Below, one piece after another: positions 29,897 to 39,598 of a stretch of 64,000 bases of DNA (positions are counted from its first letter, which is position 1; every line of letters starts with the position of its first letter). The translations under genes were made by a program, and so were the position numbers. Source of the DNA: Tenggerimyces flavus. GTDB taxonomy: Bacteria > Actinomycetota > Actinomycetes > Propionibacteriales > Actinopolymorphaceae. Where the stretch lies: contig NZ_JAFBCM010000001.1 in assembly GCF_016907715.1 (NCBI RefSeq), forward strand, positions 186,001 to 250,000, in the 5' to 3' direction. Below the pieces are notes generated by a model. That model saw only the letters and a list, made by a program, of their open reading frames with translations. It did no database searches and was not told the DNA's origin.

Positions 29897-31018
29897 ATGG
29901 TCCACGTCGTCCTGCTGAGCGGGTTCCTGGGCGCGGGCAAGACCACGACGATGCTGGCGGCAGGTCGGGCTTTCACCGCGCAGGGCAAGAACGTCGCGGT
30001 GATCACGAACGACCAGGCCGCGGACCTCGTCGACACCACGCTGGCGAAGAACGAGCTGGACGACGTCGCCGAGATCTCCGGCGGCTGCTTCTGCTGCCGG
30101 TTCGAGAATCTCGAAGCCATGATCAAGCAGCTGATCGACGAACGCGGCGCCGAGGTGATCATCGCGGAGGCGGTCGGCAGCTGCACGGACCTGCAGGCGA
30201 CGGTCGTACGTCCGCTCCGCAAGCTCTACGGCGACGTCCTCACGGTCGCGCCGGTCACGACGATCGTCGACCCATCCCGGCTGCGCGCGATGATCGGCGA
30301 CGAGTCCGATCTCGGCTACCTGTTCGCGAAACAGCTCGCCGAGGGTGACGTGATCGCGCTGAACAAGTCGGACGTGCACGGCTCCTCCTTGCGCGCGATC
30401 GGCAAGGAGCTCGGCGCCGCGTTCCCGCACGCGCGGGTACTGTCGTACTCCGCTGCGACCACGGAAGGCCTCGACGCCTTGATGGCAGCGTGGGACGAGC
30501 CGGCGACCGCGGACATCGATCTCGAGGTGGACTACGACCGGTACGCGGCCGCGGAGGCGGCGCTTGCGTGGCTCAATCACACGGTCGAGCTGGGCGCCTC
30601 CGACGCGCCGTTCTCACCAGCGTCGTGGGCGGAACGAGCGCTGGCCGAGGTCTCCGCGGACTGTGCCCGCTCCGGCTATCTGGTCGGCCACGCGAAGGTG
30701 TCGGTCGAGTCGCCGGCCGGCCTCGTCAAGCTGAGCTTGACGGAGGCGGGCAAACCGGTACAGACCGACCGCACCGCTCCGGGCACCGTGCTGATCGCGA
30801 CCGCGACGCTCAACCTGCGGGTGAACTGCGAGCCCGCGGCCCTCGACGAGCTGGTCCGCCGCGCTGCCGAGGCCGCCGGCCACGAGGTCGGGGCGGTCGC
30901 CCGTTCGACCAACGGCGCCTCGTTCCAGCCCTCGTACCCGCGGCCGACGCACCGGATCCCGGCGGGCGCGTCGTTTCCCAGGGAATCTCCAGGTCATTCA
31001 CACCGTCTCCTGACGTAG
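29897..31018 (+). CDS. CobW/COG0523-family GTP-binding metallochaperone-like protein
   Basis: 373 residues from ATG at 29897. P-loop LLSGFLGAGKTTTMLAAGRA, metal-binding GGCFCC (CxCC), and the G4 motif ALNKSD. The G3E GTPase family includes zinc chaperones and cobalamin-pathway proteins. The C-terminal region differs from the usual CobW_C domain, and the chain ends with a His-containing tail (HSHRLL) that could bind metal. No cobalamin gene or Zur-type site is nearby, so the metal is unknown. It reads toward the MacA-like gene 19 bp downstream and may share its transcript. Confidence 0.85.
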   Translation: MVHVVLLSGFLGAGKTTTMLAAGRAFTAQGKNVAVITNDQAADLVDTTLAKNELDDVAEISGGCFCCRFENLEAMIKQLIDERGAEVIIAEAVGSCTDLQATVVRPLRKLYGDVLTVAPVTTIVDPSRLRAMIGDESDLGYLFAKQLAEGDVIALNKSDVHGSSLRAIGKELGAAFPHARVLSYSAATTEGLDALMAAWDEPATADIDLEVDYDRYAAAEAALAWLNHTVELGASDAPFSPASWAERALAEVSADCARSGYLVGHAKVSVESPAGLVKLSLTEAGKPVQTDRTAPGTVLIATATLNLRVNCEPAALDELVRRAAEAAGHEVGAVARSTNGASFQPSYPRPTHRIPAGASFPRESPGHSHRLLT

Positions 31019-31037
31019 GCGAGCCACGCTCCTCCGC

Positions 31038-32306
31038 ATGGCAAGGTGGGGGCGCAGACGCGTCGTGCTCAATGTCGGTTTGGTGCTGCTCCTCGTCGCG
31101 GGCGGGGTCGGGATCTGGTTCTTCGTGCTTCGCGCGGACGAACCGGCGACCGCGGCCGCGCCGCGGACGACTGCCGTCCAACAGGGAACGGTCACCAAGA
31201 CCGTGTCGGCGGCCGGCAACCTCGAGCCCGCGAAGCAGACCGCGATCAACTTCGCGACCAGCGGGACGATCAGCGCGGTCAACATCCAAGTGGGCCAGAA
31301 GGTCGCCGAAGGCGCGGTCCTCGGGCGGTTGAAGTCGGCGGACGCCGAGCAGGCGCTCGACCTGGCGTCCGCGGAGCTGGATTCCGCCGAAGCCGGCCGG
31401 ACCGAGGCGTACGCCAACAAGGAGGCCTGGGAGGACGCCGAGGAGGAAGCTGAGACGGCGACACCCGCGCCGGCTGAGCAGTCGGGCGGACAGACCCAGT
31501 CCGAGGAGTCGCTCGACGCCGCGATCGCGCAGGCGGAGGCGCAGGTCGAGAGCGCGAAGCAGCAGGTCGAGCAGGCGCAAGCGGCGGTTGACAACTGCAC
31601 GTTGATCGCTCCGGTGACCGGAACGGTCGTGACGCTGAACGGCGTGCCGGGCCAGAACGTCAACGGTGGCAGCGGATCCAGCGGGTCGAGTGGTGCCGCC
31701 GCGTCGAGCGAGACCACCACGGCGAACACCAGCGATTTCGTCGTGATCGCCAACCTCGCCGCGTTCAACGTCCGCGCCTCCTACACCGAGGCGGACATCG
31801 TCGACGTCAAGGTCGGGCAGGCCGCGACGATCGTTCCCAACGCCTCGCCCGACACCGAGCTGACCGCGAAGGTCACTCAGATCGACCCGACCTCGACCGT
31901 GATCAACAACGTCGTGACGTACGGCGTGACGCTGCAGGTCACCAGCAAGAACGTCGCCCTCCGAGCCGGGCAGACCGTCAGCGCCCGGGTGACCGTGGCC
32001 GAGGCGAAGGATGCGCTGTACCTGCCGTCCACGTCCGTCCAGGGGACCGGCGACCAGACCCGTGTGACCGTAGTGCGTGGCGGCGTCCAGACACCGACGA
32101 CCGTGCAGGTCGGATTGCGTGGCGACCAGACCACGCAGATCCTGTCCGGTCTCGAGCTCGGCGACCAGGTGGTGATGGTGGGCGCCACCGGCACGGGAAC
32201 TGGTACGGGAACTGGCACCCGCCCTGGTGGCGGGGCTGGCTTCCCCGGCGGAGGCGGCGCCGGCGGGTTCCCCGCCGGTGGTGGCGGCGGGGGCGGCCGT
32301 CCGTGA
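31038..32306 (+). CDS. Membrane-fusion/adaptor protein of MacAB-type exporter
   Basis: 422 residues from ATG at 31038. One N-terminal membrane anchor (VVLNVGLVLLLVAGGVGIWF), a lipoyl/barrel-sandwich part split around a helical hairpin rich in Ala, Glu and Gln (residues about 100-190), then beta-barrel domains (YTEADIVDVKVGQAATIVP). The end is Gly-rich (GTGTGTGT, GGGG). In an organism without outer membrane it would extend from the membrane into the wall. Its stop overlaps the ATPase start as GTGA. Confidence 0.88.
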   Translation: MARWGRRRVVLNVGLVLLLVAGGVGIWFFVLRADEPATAAAPRTTAVQQGTVTKTVSAAGNLEPAKQTAINFATSGTISAVNIQVGQKVAEGAVLGRLKSADAEQALDLASAELDSAEAGRTEAYANKEAWEDAEEEAETATPAPAEQSGGQTQSEESLDAAIAQAEAQVESAKQQVEQAQAAVDNCTLIAPVTGTVVTLNGVPGQNVNGGSGSSGSSGAAASSETTTANTSDFVVIANLAAFNVRASYTEADIVDVKVGQAATIVPNASPDTELTAKVTQIDPTSTVINNVVTYGVTLQVTSKNVALRAGQTVSARVTVAEAKDALYLPSTSVQGTGDQTRVTVVRGGVQTPTTVQVGLRGDQTTQILSGLELGDQVVMVGATGTGTGTGTGTRPGGGAGFPGGGGAGGFPAGGGGGGGRP

Positions 32307-32992
32307 GTGCCGTGATCGCGCTTCGCAACGTCAGCAAACGGTATGGCAGCGGCGACACCATCGTGCACGCCCTGCGCAATGTCACCTTGACAGTGGAGAC
32401 CGGCGACTACGTCGCCATCATGGGCGCATCCGGCTCCGGCAAGTCGACGTTGATGAACATCCTTGGCTGCTTGGACGTTCCGACCTCCGGCGAGTACGAG
32501 CTCGACGGCATCCCGGTCGCCGAGCTGAACGAGCACCAGCTCGCCCTCGTACGCAACCGGAAGATCGGCTTCGTCTTCCAGTCGTTCAACTTGATCCCGC
32601 GCACCTCCGCGTTCGCCAACGTCGAGCTGCCGCTCGTCTATGCCGGCTTGGGCAAACGCGAACGCCGCGAACGTACGGGGAACGCGCTCGAGCTCGTCGG
32701 ACTCGGCGACCGTACGAAACACCACCCGAACCAACTGTCGGGCGGGCAGCAGCAGCGGGTCGCGGTCGCTCGTGCCCTCGTGACCTGGCCCGCGCTGCTG
32801 CTCGCGGACGAGCCCACCGGCAACCTCGACTCGCACTCGTCCAAGGAGGTGCTCGCGATGTTCGACGAGCTGAACGCGACGGGCCGGACGATCGTGCTGA
32901 TCACGCACGAGGACGACGTCGCCGCGCACGCACGTCGCTTCGTACGACTGCTCGACGGCGCGATCGTCGAAGACTCGTTGGCGCTGCGATGA
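32303..32992 (+). CDS. MacB-like ABC ATPase
   Basis: 229 residues from GTG at 32303. Walker [20 protein letters not shown], signature [15 protein letters not shown], Walker [13 protein letters not shown]. The sequence is of the LolD/MacB class, which couples ATP to mechanotransmission rather than substrate passage through the membrane. It overlaps the permease start by ATGA. Confidence 0.94.
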   Translation: MSAVIALRNVSKRYGSGDTIVHALRNVTLTVETGDYVAIMGASGSGKSTLMNILGCLDVPTSGEYELDGIPVAELNEHQLALVRNRKIGFVFQSFNLIPRTSAFANVELPLVYAGLGKRERRERTGNALELVGLGDRTKHHPNQLSGGQQQRVAVARALVTWPALLLADEPTGNLDSHSSKEVLAMFDELNATGRTIVLITHEDDVAAHARRFVRLLDGAIVEDSLALR

Positions 32993-34215
32993 CGGCGTTG
33001 GAGGTGCTGCGGTTCGCGGCCCTCGGGCTCGCGGCGAACAAGCTGCGTTCGGGATTGACCGTCCTCGGCGTGCTGATCGGCGTCGGCTCGGTGATCCTGC
33101 TGGTCGCGGTCGGCAACGGCTCGTCGCAGGCGATCCAGAGCCAGATCGAGTCGCTCGGGACGAACGTTCTCACCGTGTCCGTCGGCGGTCCGGGCGCCCG
33201 CGGCGGTGGCTCGACGAGTACGCAGACCCGCCAGCTCACGTTGACGCTCGACGACGCGAAAGCCTTGCAGGACACGGATTTCGCACCGGACGTGAAGACC
33301 GTGTCGCCGGTCGTCAACGCGCAGCAGGTGAGCGCGACGTATCAGGGGACCACGCACTCGCTGGGCTCGATGATCGGGACGAACGAGTCGTACTTCGCGA
33401 CGCAGAACCGCGAGATCGCTTCAGGTGTGGCGATTTCCGCCGACGACGTCGAGGCCGCGCGCAAGGTCGTGGTGCTCGGGAGCACGGTGGCGGACACGCT
33501 GTTCGGCGGCGAGTCGGCGGTCGGGCAGAGCGTGAACCTGAACGGCGTCCCGTTCCAGGTCGTCGGTGTGCTGGTCGCTCGCGGGTCGACCGGGTTCCAG
33601 GACGCCGACGACCTCGCGATCGCGCCGTACTCGGCCGTCCAGCAGTCGTTGACGGGGTACGGGTCGTTCAGCCAGTTCGTCATCCAGGCAACGGCCGCGG
33701 ACGCGCTCGACGCCGCCGAGGCTGAGACGTTGGCGATCCTGCAGCAGCGGCACAACGTCACGGATCCGACGCAGGGCACGTACTCGGTCCTGAACCAAGC
33801 GTCGCTGCTGGAAACGCGTTCGGAGACCGCGGCGACGTTCACCGTCCTGCTGGGCGCTGTGGCCGCGATCTCCTTGCTGGTCGGGGGAATCGGGATCACG
33901 AACATCATGCTCGTGAGCGTCACCGAGCGGACGCGGGAGATCGGCATCCGGAAGGCGATCGGCGCTCCGCACGGCGCGATCCTCGGCCAGTTCCTCGCGG
34001 AGGCGACGCTGCTGTCGATGGTCGGTGGAGCGCTGGGGGTGCTGTTCGGCGTGGTCGGCAGCCAGTTCACGATCGCCGGGATCGCGCCGGTGGTCTCGCC
34101 GTCGTCGGTGCTGTTGGCGTTCGGCGTCTCGGCGTTGATCGGCTTGTTCTTCGGCAGTTTCCCGGCCAACCGGGCCGCGAAGCTCCGTCCCATCGAAGCA
34201 CTGAGACACGAATGA
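32989..34215 (+). CDS. MacB/FtsX-type ABC permease
   Basis: 408 residues from ATG at 32989. First membrane segment near residues 20-40 ([20 protein letters not shown]), then a large extracellular MacB_PCD domain of about 220 residues, and three C-terminal segments with [19 protein letters not shown] between them, the FtsX signature. With the ATPase and adaptor it forms a tripartite-like pump for antimicrobial peptides, macrolides or lipoproteins. Substrate unknown. Confidence 0.92.
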   Translation: MTALEVLRFAALGLAANKLRSGLTVLGVLIGVGSVILLVAVGNGSSQAIQSQIESLGTNVLTVSVGGPGARGGGSTSTQTRQLTLTLDDAKALQDTDFAPDVKTVSPVVNAQQVSATYQGTTHSLGSMIGTNESYFATQNREIASGVAISADDVEAARKVVVLGSTVADTLFGGESAVGQSVNLNGVPFQVVGVLVARGSTGFQDADDLAIAPYSAVQQSLTGYGSFSQFVIQATAADALDAAEAETLAILQQRHNVTDPTQGTYSVLNQASLLETRSETAATFTVLLGAVAAISLLVGGIGITNIMLVSVTERTREIGIRKAIGAPHGAILGQFLAEATLLSMVGGALGVLFGVVGSQFTIAGIAPVVSPSSVLLAFGVSALIGLFFGSFPANRAAKLRPIEALRHE

Positions 34216-34225
34216 GGTTTGGCAG

Positions 34226-34714
34226 ATGAGTGATCTGGACCAGGAGCTCGCGGCGCGTGGATCGAAGGCCTCGCGTACGTCCAAGCTCACCTTGGCCCTG
34301 GTGGTCGCCCTGGTCGCGGTGGCGGCGTTCGGCGGCGGCGTGTTCTTCCAGCGCTCCACGGGTGCGACCACCACGACGACCACGGCCGCGGGCGGTCCGC
34401 CCGCTGCCGGGCGGCAGGCGCCTGGCGGTGGCGGGGCTGGCGGCTTCGTCTCCGGCGAGGTGACGAAGGTCTCCGGCTCGACGTTGACGATCACGCAGCC
34501 CGACGGCTCCTCGGTCCAGGTGACAACGAACGGCGAGACGCGGGTGACCCTGAGCTCGGACGGCGCGCTGACGGACCTGAAGCCGGGCGACACTGTCGTC
34601 GTGCAAGGCGAACAGAGCAGTGACGGCGACCTGGCGGCCTCGTCCGTGACCGAGGGCATGCTGGGTGGCGGCTTCCGCAACAGCGGCGGCCCCCGCCCGA
34701 CCCGTACTCCCTAA
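34226..34714 (+). CDS. Membrane-anchored OB-fold-like protein at end of MacAB operon
   Basis: 162 residues from ATG at 34226, 10 bp after the permease. A membrane anchor at about 20-42, a Thr-run (TTTTTT) and Gly-rich linker, then a small beta domain: GEVTKVSGSTLTITQPDGSS with a second DLKPGDTVVVQGEQ block, resembling DUF5666-type domains. It probably sits on the outer face with the adaptor and may modulate the pump. The stop overlaps that of the convergent DUF5063 gene. Confidence 0.65.
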   Translation: MSDLDQELAARGSKASRTSKLTLALVVALVAVAAFGGGVFFQRSTGATTTTTTAAGGPPAAGRQAPGGGGAGGFVSGEVTKVSGSTLTITQPDGSSVQVTTNGETRVTLSSDGALTDLKPGDTVVVQGEQSSDGDLAASSVTEGMLGGGFRNSGGPRPTRTP

Positions 34715-35250
34715 GTGTTCGCGGGCTCCTGCGAGTCCAACCGGGCGTGCGCGATCACCGAGTGCAGGGAGCGGAGCACCGCGCCCGCCTCGGAGCCCCA
34801 GCTCGACAGGTACGAGAACTGCCACCACCACAGCGCCTCGTCGATCCGCCCGGCCCGGTGGTGCTTGAGCCCCTGCACGAGCGCGGCGGCGATGCTGGTG
34901 AGGTCGTCGGACAGCCGCCCGTTCAGCAGCTCCGGCGGCTCGGCGTACGGGTCGAAGACCTCGGTGTAGTGGTCGATCTCCGCCAGCAGGTAGCCCAACC
35001 GTTCGCGCAACTCGTCCAGGTCCGGGTCGGGCCCCGCGTCCGGCTCGAACCGGTCGTCCGGCACCACGTCGGTGATCGCGCCGAGCCGGCCGCCGGCGAG
35101 CATCAGCTGGCTGACCTCGAGCAGCAGCATCGGCACCGCGGTCGACTGGTCCTCCGCGCGCGCGATCTCCCGCAGCGCGATCAGGAAGCTCTCGACCTGA
35201 TCGGCGATCTCCTGAGCGAAATCCTCGACTTCACTGGTGGCCTCAGACAT
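34711..35250 (-). CDS. DUF5063 domain protein
   Basis: 179 residues from ATG at 35250, inside the end of recR (8-bp overlap). All-helical protein with the family ending [22 protein letters not shown] and [14 protein letters not shown]. It is regularly encoded directly after recR in actinobacteria, a link that suggests a role near DNA repair or replication, but no activity is known. Confidence 0.85.
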   Translation of the reverse strand: MSEATSEVEDFAQEIADQVESFLIALREIARAEDQSTAVPMLLLEVSQLMLAGGRLGAITDVVPDDRFEPDAGPDPDLDELRERLGYLLAEIDHYTEVFDPYAEPPELLNGRLSDDLTSIAAALVQGLKHHRAGRIDEALWWWQFSYLSSWGSEAGAVLRSLHSVIAHARLDSQEPANT

Positions 35251-35842
35251 CGAGCAGCCTCCTTCCCTCGAAAGCCCGGCCCAGCGTGACCTCGTCGGCG
35301 TACTCGAGGTCACCGCCTACCGGTAGTCCACTCGCGAGCCGGGTGACTCGCAACCCCAACGGGTTCAGCATGCGGGCGAGGTACGTGGCGGTCGCCTCGC
35401 CCTCCAGGTTCGGATCGGTGGCGAGGATGACCTCCTGCACCGACCCGTCCGCGAGCCGCTGCATGAGCTCGCGTACCCGTAGATCATCGGGTCCGACGCC
35501 CTCGATCGGGCTGATCGCCCCGCCGAGAACGTGGTAACGACCGCGGAACTCGCGCGTCTTCTCGATCGCGACGACGTCCTTCGGCTCCTCGACCACGCAC
35601 AGGATCGCGGGATCGCGCCGGGTGTCGCGGCAGATCTTGCACTGGTCCTCTTCGGCGACGTTCCCGCACACCGTGCAGAAGCGCACCTTCTCCTTGACCT
35701 CGAGCAGCACCTCGGCGAGCCGGCGGACGTCGTTCGGATCGGCCGCGAGCAGGTGGAACGCGATGCGCTGGGCACCCTTGGGCCCGACCCCGGGCAGCCG
35801 CCCGAGCTCGTCGATGAGGTCCTGGACGACCCCTTCGTACAC
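35243..35842 (-). CDS. recR: Recombination protein RecR
   Basis: 199 residues from GTG at 35842. Helix-hairpin-helix [20 protein letters not shown], the four-Cys zinc finger CTVCGN...CKIC (residues about 56-71) and the Toprim domain with [14 protein letters not shown] and [16 protein letters not shown]. It forms the ring clamp that loads with RecF/RecO at gaps for RecA loading. It follows ybaB by 24 bp as usual, but dnaX, normally upstream, is absent here. Confidence 0.96.
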   Translation of the reverse strand: MYEGVVQDLIDELGRLPGVGPKGAQRIAFHLLAADPNDVRRLAEVLLEVKEKVRFCTVCGNVAEEDQCKICRDTRRDPAILCVVEEPKDVVAIEKTREFRGRYHVLGGAISPIEGVGPDDLRVRELMQRLADGSVQEVILATDPNLEGEATATYLARMLNPLGLRVTRLASGLPVGGDLEYADEVTLGRAFEGRRLLDV

Positions 35843-35866
35843 CGCCGTTCCCCCTTGTCCGTGTGC

Positions 35867-36232
35867 CTACGCGCCGGGAAGCCCGGGAATGCCGCCACCG
35901 CCGCCGAGCCCGCCGCCGAGCCCGCCGAGGGCCTGGGTCATCGGACCGAGCTTGGCCTGGGCGAGCTGCTGGGCGTTGGCGTTCGCGTCCCGTACGGCCG
36001 CGACGACCAGGTCGGCCAACGTCTCGACGTCGTCAGGGTCGACGGCCTCGGGCTTGATCTCGAGCGACTGCAGCTCGCCCGTTCCGTTCACCGTCGCGGT
36101 CACGAGCCCGCCGCCGGAGGTGCCCTTGACCTCGGCGTGCGCCAGCTCCTCCTGCGCGGCCATCATCTGCTCTTGCATCTGCTGGGCCTGCTGGAGCACT
36201 GCCTGCAGGTCGGGGGTTCCGCCAGGGAACAC
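35867..36232 (-). CDS. ybaB: YbaB/EbfC nucleoid-associated protein
   Basis: 121 residues from GTG at 36232. N-terminal helix rich in Gln and Met ([20 protein letters not shown]), the central [20 protein letters not shown] strand pair, and a Gly-rich tail. It binds DNA as a dimer and is normally made with dnaX and recR. Here it is the first gene of ybaB-recR-DUF5063. Confidence 0.93.
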   Translation of the reverse strand: MFPGGTPDLQAVLQQAQQMQEQMMAAQEELAHAEVKGTSGGGLVTATVNGTGELQSLEIKPEAVDPDDVETLADLVVAAVRDANANAQQLAQAKLGPMTQALGGLGGGLGGGGGIPGLPGA

Positions 36233-36268
36233 GTGGACTCCTCGTGGTCGACTCGCTTGGTGCCGAGC

Positions 36269-37564
36269 CTACGGTGTCCCACCCTCACGCGTTGGCATGA
36301 CCTCGTCGGCCCGCGAGTATCGGGTCTCCGGCATCCGCAACGCGAGCAGCGGACCGATCAGGACCACGCCCGCCGTCATGCCGAACGCGGCGCCGAAGCT
36401 GACCTCGTCGGCCAGCGCACCGGCAGCCAGCGGTCCGACGACGGCGCCGAGGTCGCCGGCCATCTGGTACGCGGCGACGACCTGCCCGCCGCGTCCCCTG
36501 ACGACATCGCCCACCACGGCGCTGGGCGCGACGCCGAGATACGCGCCGGCGATGCCGAACAGGGCCATCGCGACGAGGTACGCGGGAAGGTTGTCGAACA
36601 GCGCGATCGTCCCCATCGCGGCCGCGGCGACCAGGCCGCCGCCAATGATCGCGGGCTTGCGGCCGATGGTGTCGACGAACCTGCCGGCCGGCATGAGCAG
36701 GATCGCCTGGAAGACGCTGGAGACGAGGAAGCCGATGCCGGTCCAGATCGGGCCGACCCGCATCGCCTCGATGACGAAGAGCGGGATGAGGCTCGTACGT
36801 ACGCCCCACAGCGACCAGCCGGCGCCGAGGTTGGAGGCGAGGGCGGCGCGGAACGCCTTGAAGCCGAGGGCCTGCCTGAGTGTGGTGCGTTCGGTCTCGG
36901 CGGCCTGGTCGGCCTTCTCTTTGTGCTGGAGGTTGGCCTTGGCGAGGAAGGCCATGGCGATGACGCCGGCGATGGAGACCGAGACGGCGTAGACGAAGAA
37001 CGGGAGGCGTACAGAGACCTCGGTGAGCAGGCCGCCGAACACCGGCCCGGCCAGGCCGCCGGCGAGGAAGCCCGCCTGGAACCAGCCGTTGGCCCTGCCG
37101 CGATACTCGGCGTCGACGACGCGGAGCAACAGCGAGACGGCGGCCACCGTGAACATCGCGCTCCCGATGCCGCCGAGGGCGCGGAGCGCGAGGAGCATGA
37201 AGTAGGAGTTCGCCAGCCCGGCCAGACCGGTGGTGACCGCGACGAGCGCGAGCCCAGTGGCGAGGACGGCCCGTTCGCCGAACCGGTCGACGAGCCGCCC
37301 GCTGCTCAGGGCGGAGACGAACCGCATGAACGCGAACGCCGAGATGACAGCGGCCGCGGCCGTCCTGCCGACGCCGAAGTCGCGCGCGAAGATCGGCACC
37401 GCGGGAGCGATCACCCCGAACCCGATCGCCACCGCGAACGCGATCGCGGAGAGAACGGGCACTTCGCGGGGCATGTTGCCGAACGGACTACGGAGCTGGA
37501 AGCGCTTCCTCCCAGCTGTGTCGCCCGGTGATTCTGAAGGAGGCACGATCACCGATCGTGTCAT
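36269..37564 (-). CDS. MFS transporter (DHA1-like)
   Basis: 431 residues from ATG at 37564. Twelve membrane segments, motif A-like LSSGRLVDRFGERAVLATGL after the second segment and AGRFVDTIGRKPAIIGGGLV in the second half. Probably a drug or metabolite exporter. It lies 36 bp upstream of ybaB on the same strand, the position usually held by dnaX. Confidence 0.88.
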   Translation of the reverse strand: MTRSVIVPPSESPGDTAGRKRFQLRSPFGNMPREVPVLSAIAFAVAIGFGVIAPAVPIFARDFGVGRTAAAAVISAFAFMRFVSALSSGRLVDRFGERAVLATGLALVAVTTGLAGLANSYFMLLALRALGGIGSAMFTVAAVSLLLRVVDAEYRGRANGWFQAGFLAGGLAGPVFGGLLTEVSVRLPFFVYAVSVSIAGVIAMAFLAKANLQHKEKADQAAETERTTLRQALGFKAFRAALASNLGAGWSLWGVRTSLIPLFVIEAMRVGPIWTGIGFLVSSVFQAILLMPAGRFVDTIGRKPAIIGGGLVAAAAMGTIALFDNLPAYLVAMALFGIAGAYLGVAPSAVVGDVVRGRGGQVVAAYQMAGDLGAVVGPLAAGALADEVSFGAAFGMTAGVVLIGPLLALRMPETRYSRADEVMPTREGGTP

Positions 37565-37713
37565 ACCCGTAAGGACCTGCGACCTCCCCCGTCCATGACC
37601 GGTCAGCCCTCGGCCCGACCTCGGCCGAGTCGCCAGCGCAAGGCAGCGACTTGCCGGTCACCTTGCTGGAATTGCGTGGCACTCGCTGTCGGCCGTCTCG
37701 TACCGTGCGGCGG

Positions 37714-38583
37714 GTGGAGGTCTTGGGGATCGAGGTCGAGCCGTCCCTGATGCGCCGATGGGTCGGGTGGCTGGCGCCGGCCTGCCAGCCGTTCGTCTTG
37801 ACCGCCGCCGAAGCGGCCGAACTCGGGCTCGCTTCCGAGGGTGGTGTCGTGGACGACCTCTCGCCGGAACTTCGCGACACGTACGAGACGTGGAACCTCG
37901 CCAAGGATCTGGACGTCGTGTGGCTCGACGAAGACGCGTTCCATGCTCTGCCGCCCGAGGTTCGTGCCCGGCTCGTCCTGGCGCAGGTCAGCCACGGGCG
38001 AGGAGCCGTGCCCTCCGTCACCGATTGGGCGGACCTCCTTGACGCACAGGTGCTGCGCGAGCAGGCCGACGGGCATCGGTTCGTCTGGTGGCCGCCCCTG
38101 GTGGAGCCTCAGCTCGAGACCGTCTTCCAGCGCGTTTTCAGTGAGTGGCAGCTGCCCTGTCAGCGCCTGGCGGTATCGGAGGAGATCTGGCGCTCCGCCT
38201 CATCCATCCTTCCGCGTGCCCGAGCGCTCAGCGGGACCTTCGCCAGCGGGAGTAGAGGAAGCCCCTTCGCCCGAGGAAGCGGGGCAAACTGCTTCGCCAC
38301 CGTGATGGCTGCGGCAGGAGTTCAGTGCCCCGACGATGAGCCGTTCGACGACTGGCTGGCCACCAACTGCACGGCGGGAGGCAGCGACGACCGGCCCGGC
38401 ACCGTACTCGTCTGGCGCAACGCCGACGGCATCAACACCCACGCGGCAGTCACCCTGGGAAGCGGCTGGGTGTTGCACAAGCCAGGTCAGGAATGGCTCA
38501 GCCCTCACCAGGTTCTCACGGTCGGCGACCTCAACCGCCTCGCTCCACCAGGAGTAACGCTTCACCGGTACGCCCTGCAGTAG
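37714..38583 (+). CDS. Unknown protein, possibly NlpC/P60-like fold at C-terminus
   Basis: About 289 residues if GTG at 37714 is used; TTG at 37651 would add 21. I do not recognise the family. The first 150 residues are mixed helix/strand with many Trp and Leu. The last 110 hold GSGANCFATVMAAAGV and later THAAVTLGSGWVLHKPGQEW, a Cys and His in the spacing of a papain/NlpC-like or CHAP-like domain; this is weak. The stop codon TAG is the first triplet of the left repeat of the integrative element, so this is the last chromosomal gene before it. Confidence 0.55.
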   Translation: MEVLGIEVEPSLMRRWVGWLAPACQPFVLTAAEAAELGLASEGGVVDDLSPELRDTYETWNLAKDLDVVWLDEDAFHALPPEVRARLVLAQVSHGRGAVPSVTDWADLLDAQVLREQADGHRFVWWPPLVEPQLETVFQRVFSEWQLPCQRLAVSEEIWRSASSILPRARALSGTFASGSRGSPFARGSGANCFATVMAAAGVQCPDDEPFDDWLATNCTAGGSDDRPGTVLVWRNADGINTHAAVTLGSGWVLHKPGQEWLSPHQVLTVGDLNRLAPPGVTLHRYALQ

Positions 38584-38700
38584 GCAGCGAAACGGGCCGG
38601 TCCCTGGTGTGTGGGCCGGCCCGGCGCTTTCCCTTACGGGCTTGGGCGGAGGATGGGGGATTCGAACCCCCGAGGGGTTGCCCCCAACACGCTTTCCAAG
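38581..38700. repeat. attL direct repeat of the integrative element
   Basis: 120 bp matching 50205-50322 except for a 2-bp GT insertion and one A/G change. Bases 38647-38700 are the 3' half of tRNA-Ser (T arm, variable arm, anticodon stem and loop) and the rest lies 3' of the tRNA. It contains a GC hairpin (GGGCCGG with GCCGGCCC) that serves as terminator on the tRNA side. Confidence 0.9.
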
Positions 38701-38795
38701 TCTGGGGACCTTCGTTCGCTGACGTTTGGTCCAGTCCGCCAGGCGTAGCGTCGGAGGGTCGCTCCAGGCTCCGGACCTGGGCGAACGCGGGTGAA

Positions 38796-38815
38796 TGAGA
38801 CTAGAACTGAGACTA
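38796..38815. promoter_or_regulatory. Putative integrase arm-type sites (left)
   Basis: TGAGACTA, four bases GAAC, TGAGACTA: a direct repeat identical to that at 50187-50206 at the other end of the element. The same pair in degenerate form occurs at 53995-54014. Its placement inside both att ends suggests integrase or excisionase arm binding. Confidence 0.5.
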
Positions 38816-38862
38816 CGGCCGGAGGAAGGTGGAGCGGAGCGCAAGGCCGGCTGGACCCCGAG

Positions 38863-38961
38863 TTGCCAGGCCTAACAACAGTGGTGTAACTACGTCCGCT
38901 ACCATTTTTCACGAACGCACGAACCCCGGTCGCCCGACATGGGGTCGGGCAAAACCGGGGT
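38863..38961 (+). ncRNA. Promoter-like boxes and two-tier hairpin leader
   Basis: TTGCCA (38863) and TAACTA (38887) with 18-bp spacing could be a promoter. Downstream, ACCCCGGT (38923-38930) pairs with ACCGGGGT (38954-38961), and inside it GCCCGAC (932-938) pairs with GTCGGGC (944-950) over a 5-base loop. This 15-bp stem may be a small RNA, a leader of the gene at 39080 or a terminator. The rest of the 379-bp stretch 38701-39079 shows no coding sign apart from the arm-site repeat. Confidence 0.4.
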
Positions 38962-39079
38962 CCGATGCTTCGTTCTGGCGAACAGTTTCGGACCATAGCA
39001 AAACTGTGGCGGGGCGCACCCGCGTTTCGCAGGTTTCTCCCTCCGGTCACGCTCTGTGTTCAGACTGGAGGTGATTACC

Positions 39080-39319
39080 TTGGCTTCCAAGCCGACGCCG
39101 CGTCCGGCGCCGAGTAAGGGACCGAGCAAGGCGCCGAGCAAGGCGCCCGTTAAGCCCGGGACACCTGCTCCCGCGTCCGGACAGTACAAGCCGGTCGGCC
39201 CCAAGGGCGGGAACGTGGGATCTACTGAGATCACTGCCGTGCAGGGCAAGCCCCTGCCTCCGACCGACAAGGCCGGGCAGAGCTGGGTCCTGGTGGACCC
39301 GACCAAGCACAAGGCCTGA
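39080..39319 (+). CDS. Small YjzC-like protein with Pro/Ser/Lys-rich N-terminus
   Basis: 79 residues from TTG at 39080, chosen because GGAGGTGAT lies 8 bases before it. The first 25 residues repeat PSK and AP (basic, disordered). The remainder, PGTPAPASGQYKPVGPKGGN then GKPLPPTDKAGQSWVLVDPT, resembles the small YjzC family (PGxxAPxxGxY ... W). Function unknown. A hairpin terminator follows at 39335. Confidence 0.6.
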   Translation: MASKPTPRPAPSKGPSKAPSKAPVKPGTPAPASGQYKPVGPKGGNVGSTEITAVQGKPLPPTDKAGQSWVLVDPTKHKA

Positions 39320-39334
39320 TCCATAGGTAACGAG

Positions 39335-39361
39335 TGGCCCGATCGAGCGCCGGTCGGGCCA
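39335..39361 (+). terminator. Hairpin terminator of the YjzC-like gene
   Basis: TGGCCCGA and TCGGGCCA pair over an 11-base loop, 16 bp after the stop. The rest of 39362-39598 is non-coding with no further structure seen. Confidence 0.6.
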
Positions 39362-39598
39362 GCTCCTTGTTCTGAGGCGACCACTTTCTGCCGTCGTCCT
39401 CGCATGTAGCCGGTTCGTAGGTCGGAACGGAGCGGGTCAAGGGTCGAAGATCACGAAGTGACGCCGTAAGGCGCCCTTGACGCGTGGAGTGGAGGCCGAA
39501 GACTGGCGTGCGAGGAGGGCGGCACCCCGTCACGTGCTCGGGACGGGTCTTGGTGAGATCCAGGTGTCCGTCGTCGTAGGCGTGCGAGCATCGAGGGC

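Noticed and set aside
38647-38700. Apparent second tRNA-Ser at the left element end
   Set aside because: Only the 3' half is present; sequence past the anticodon loop is unrelated, so it is an att site.
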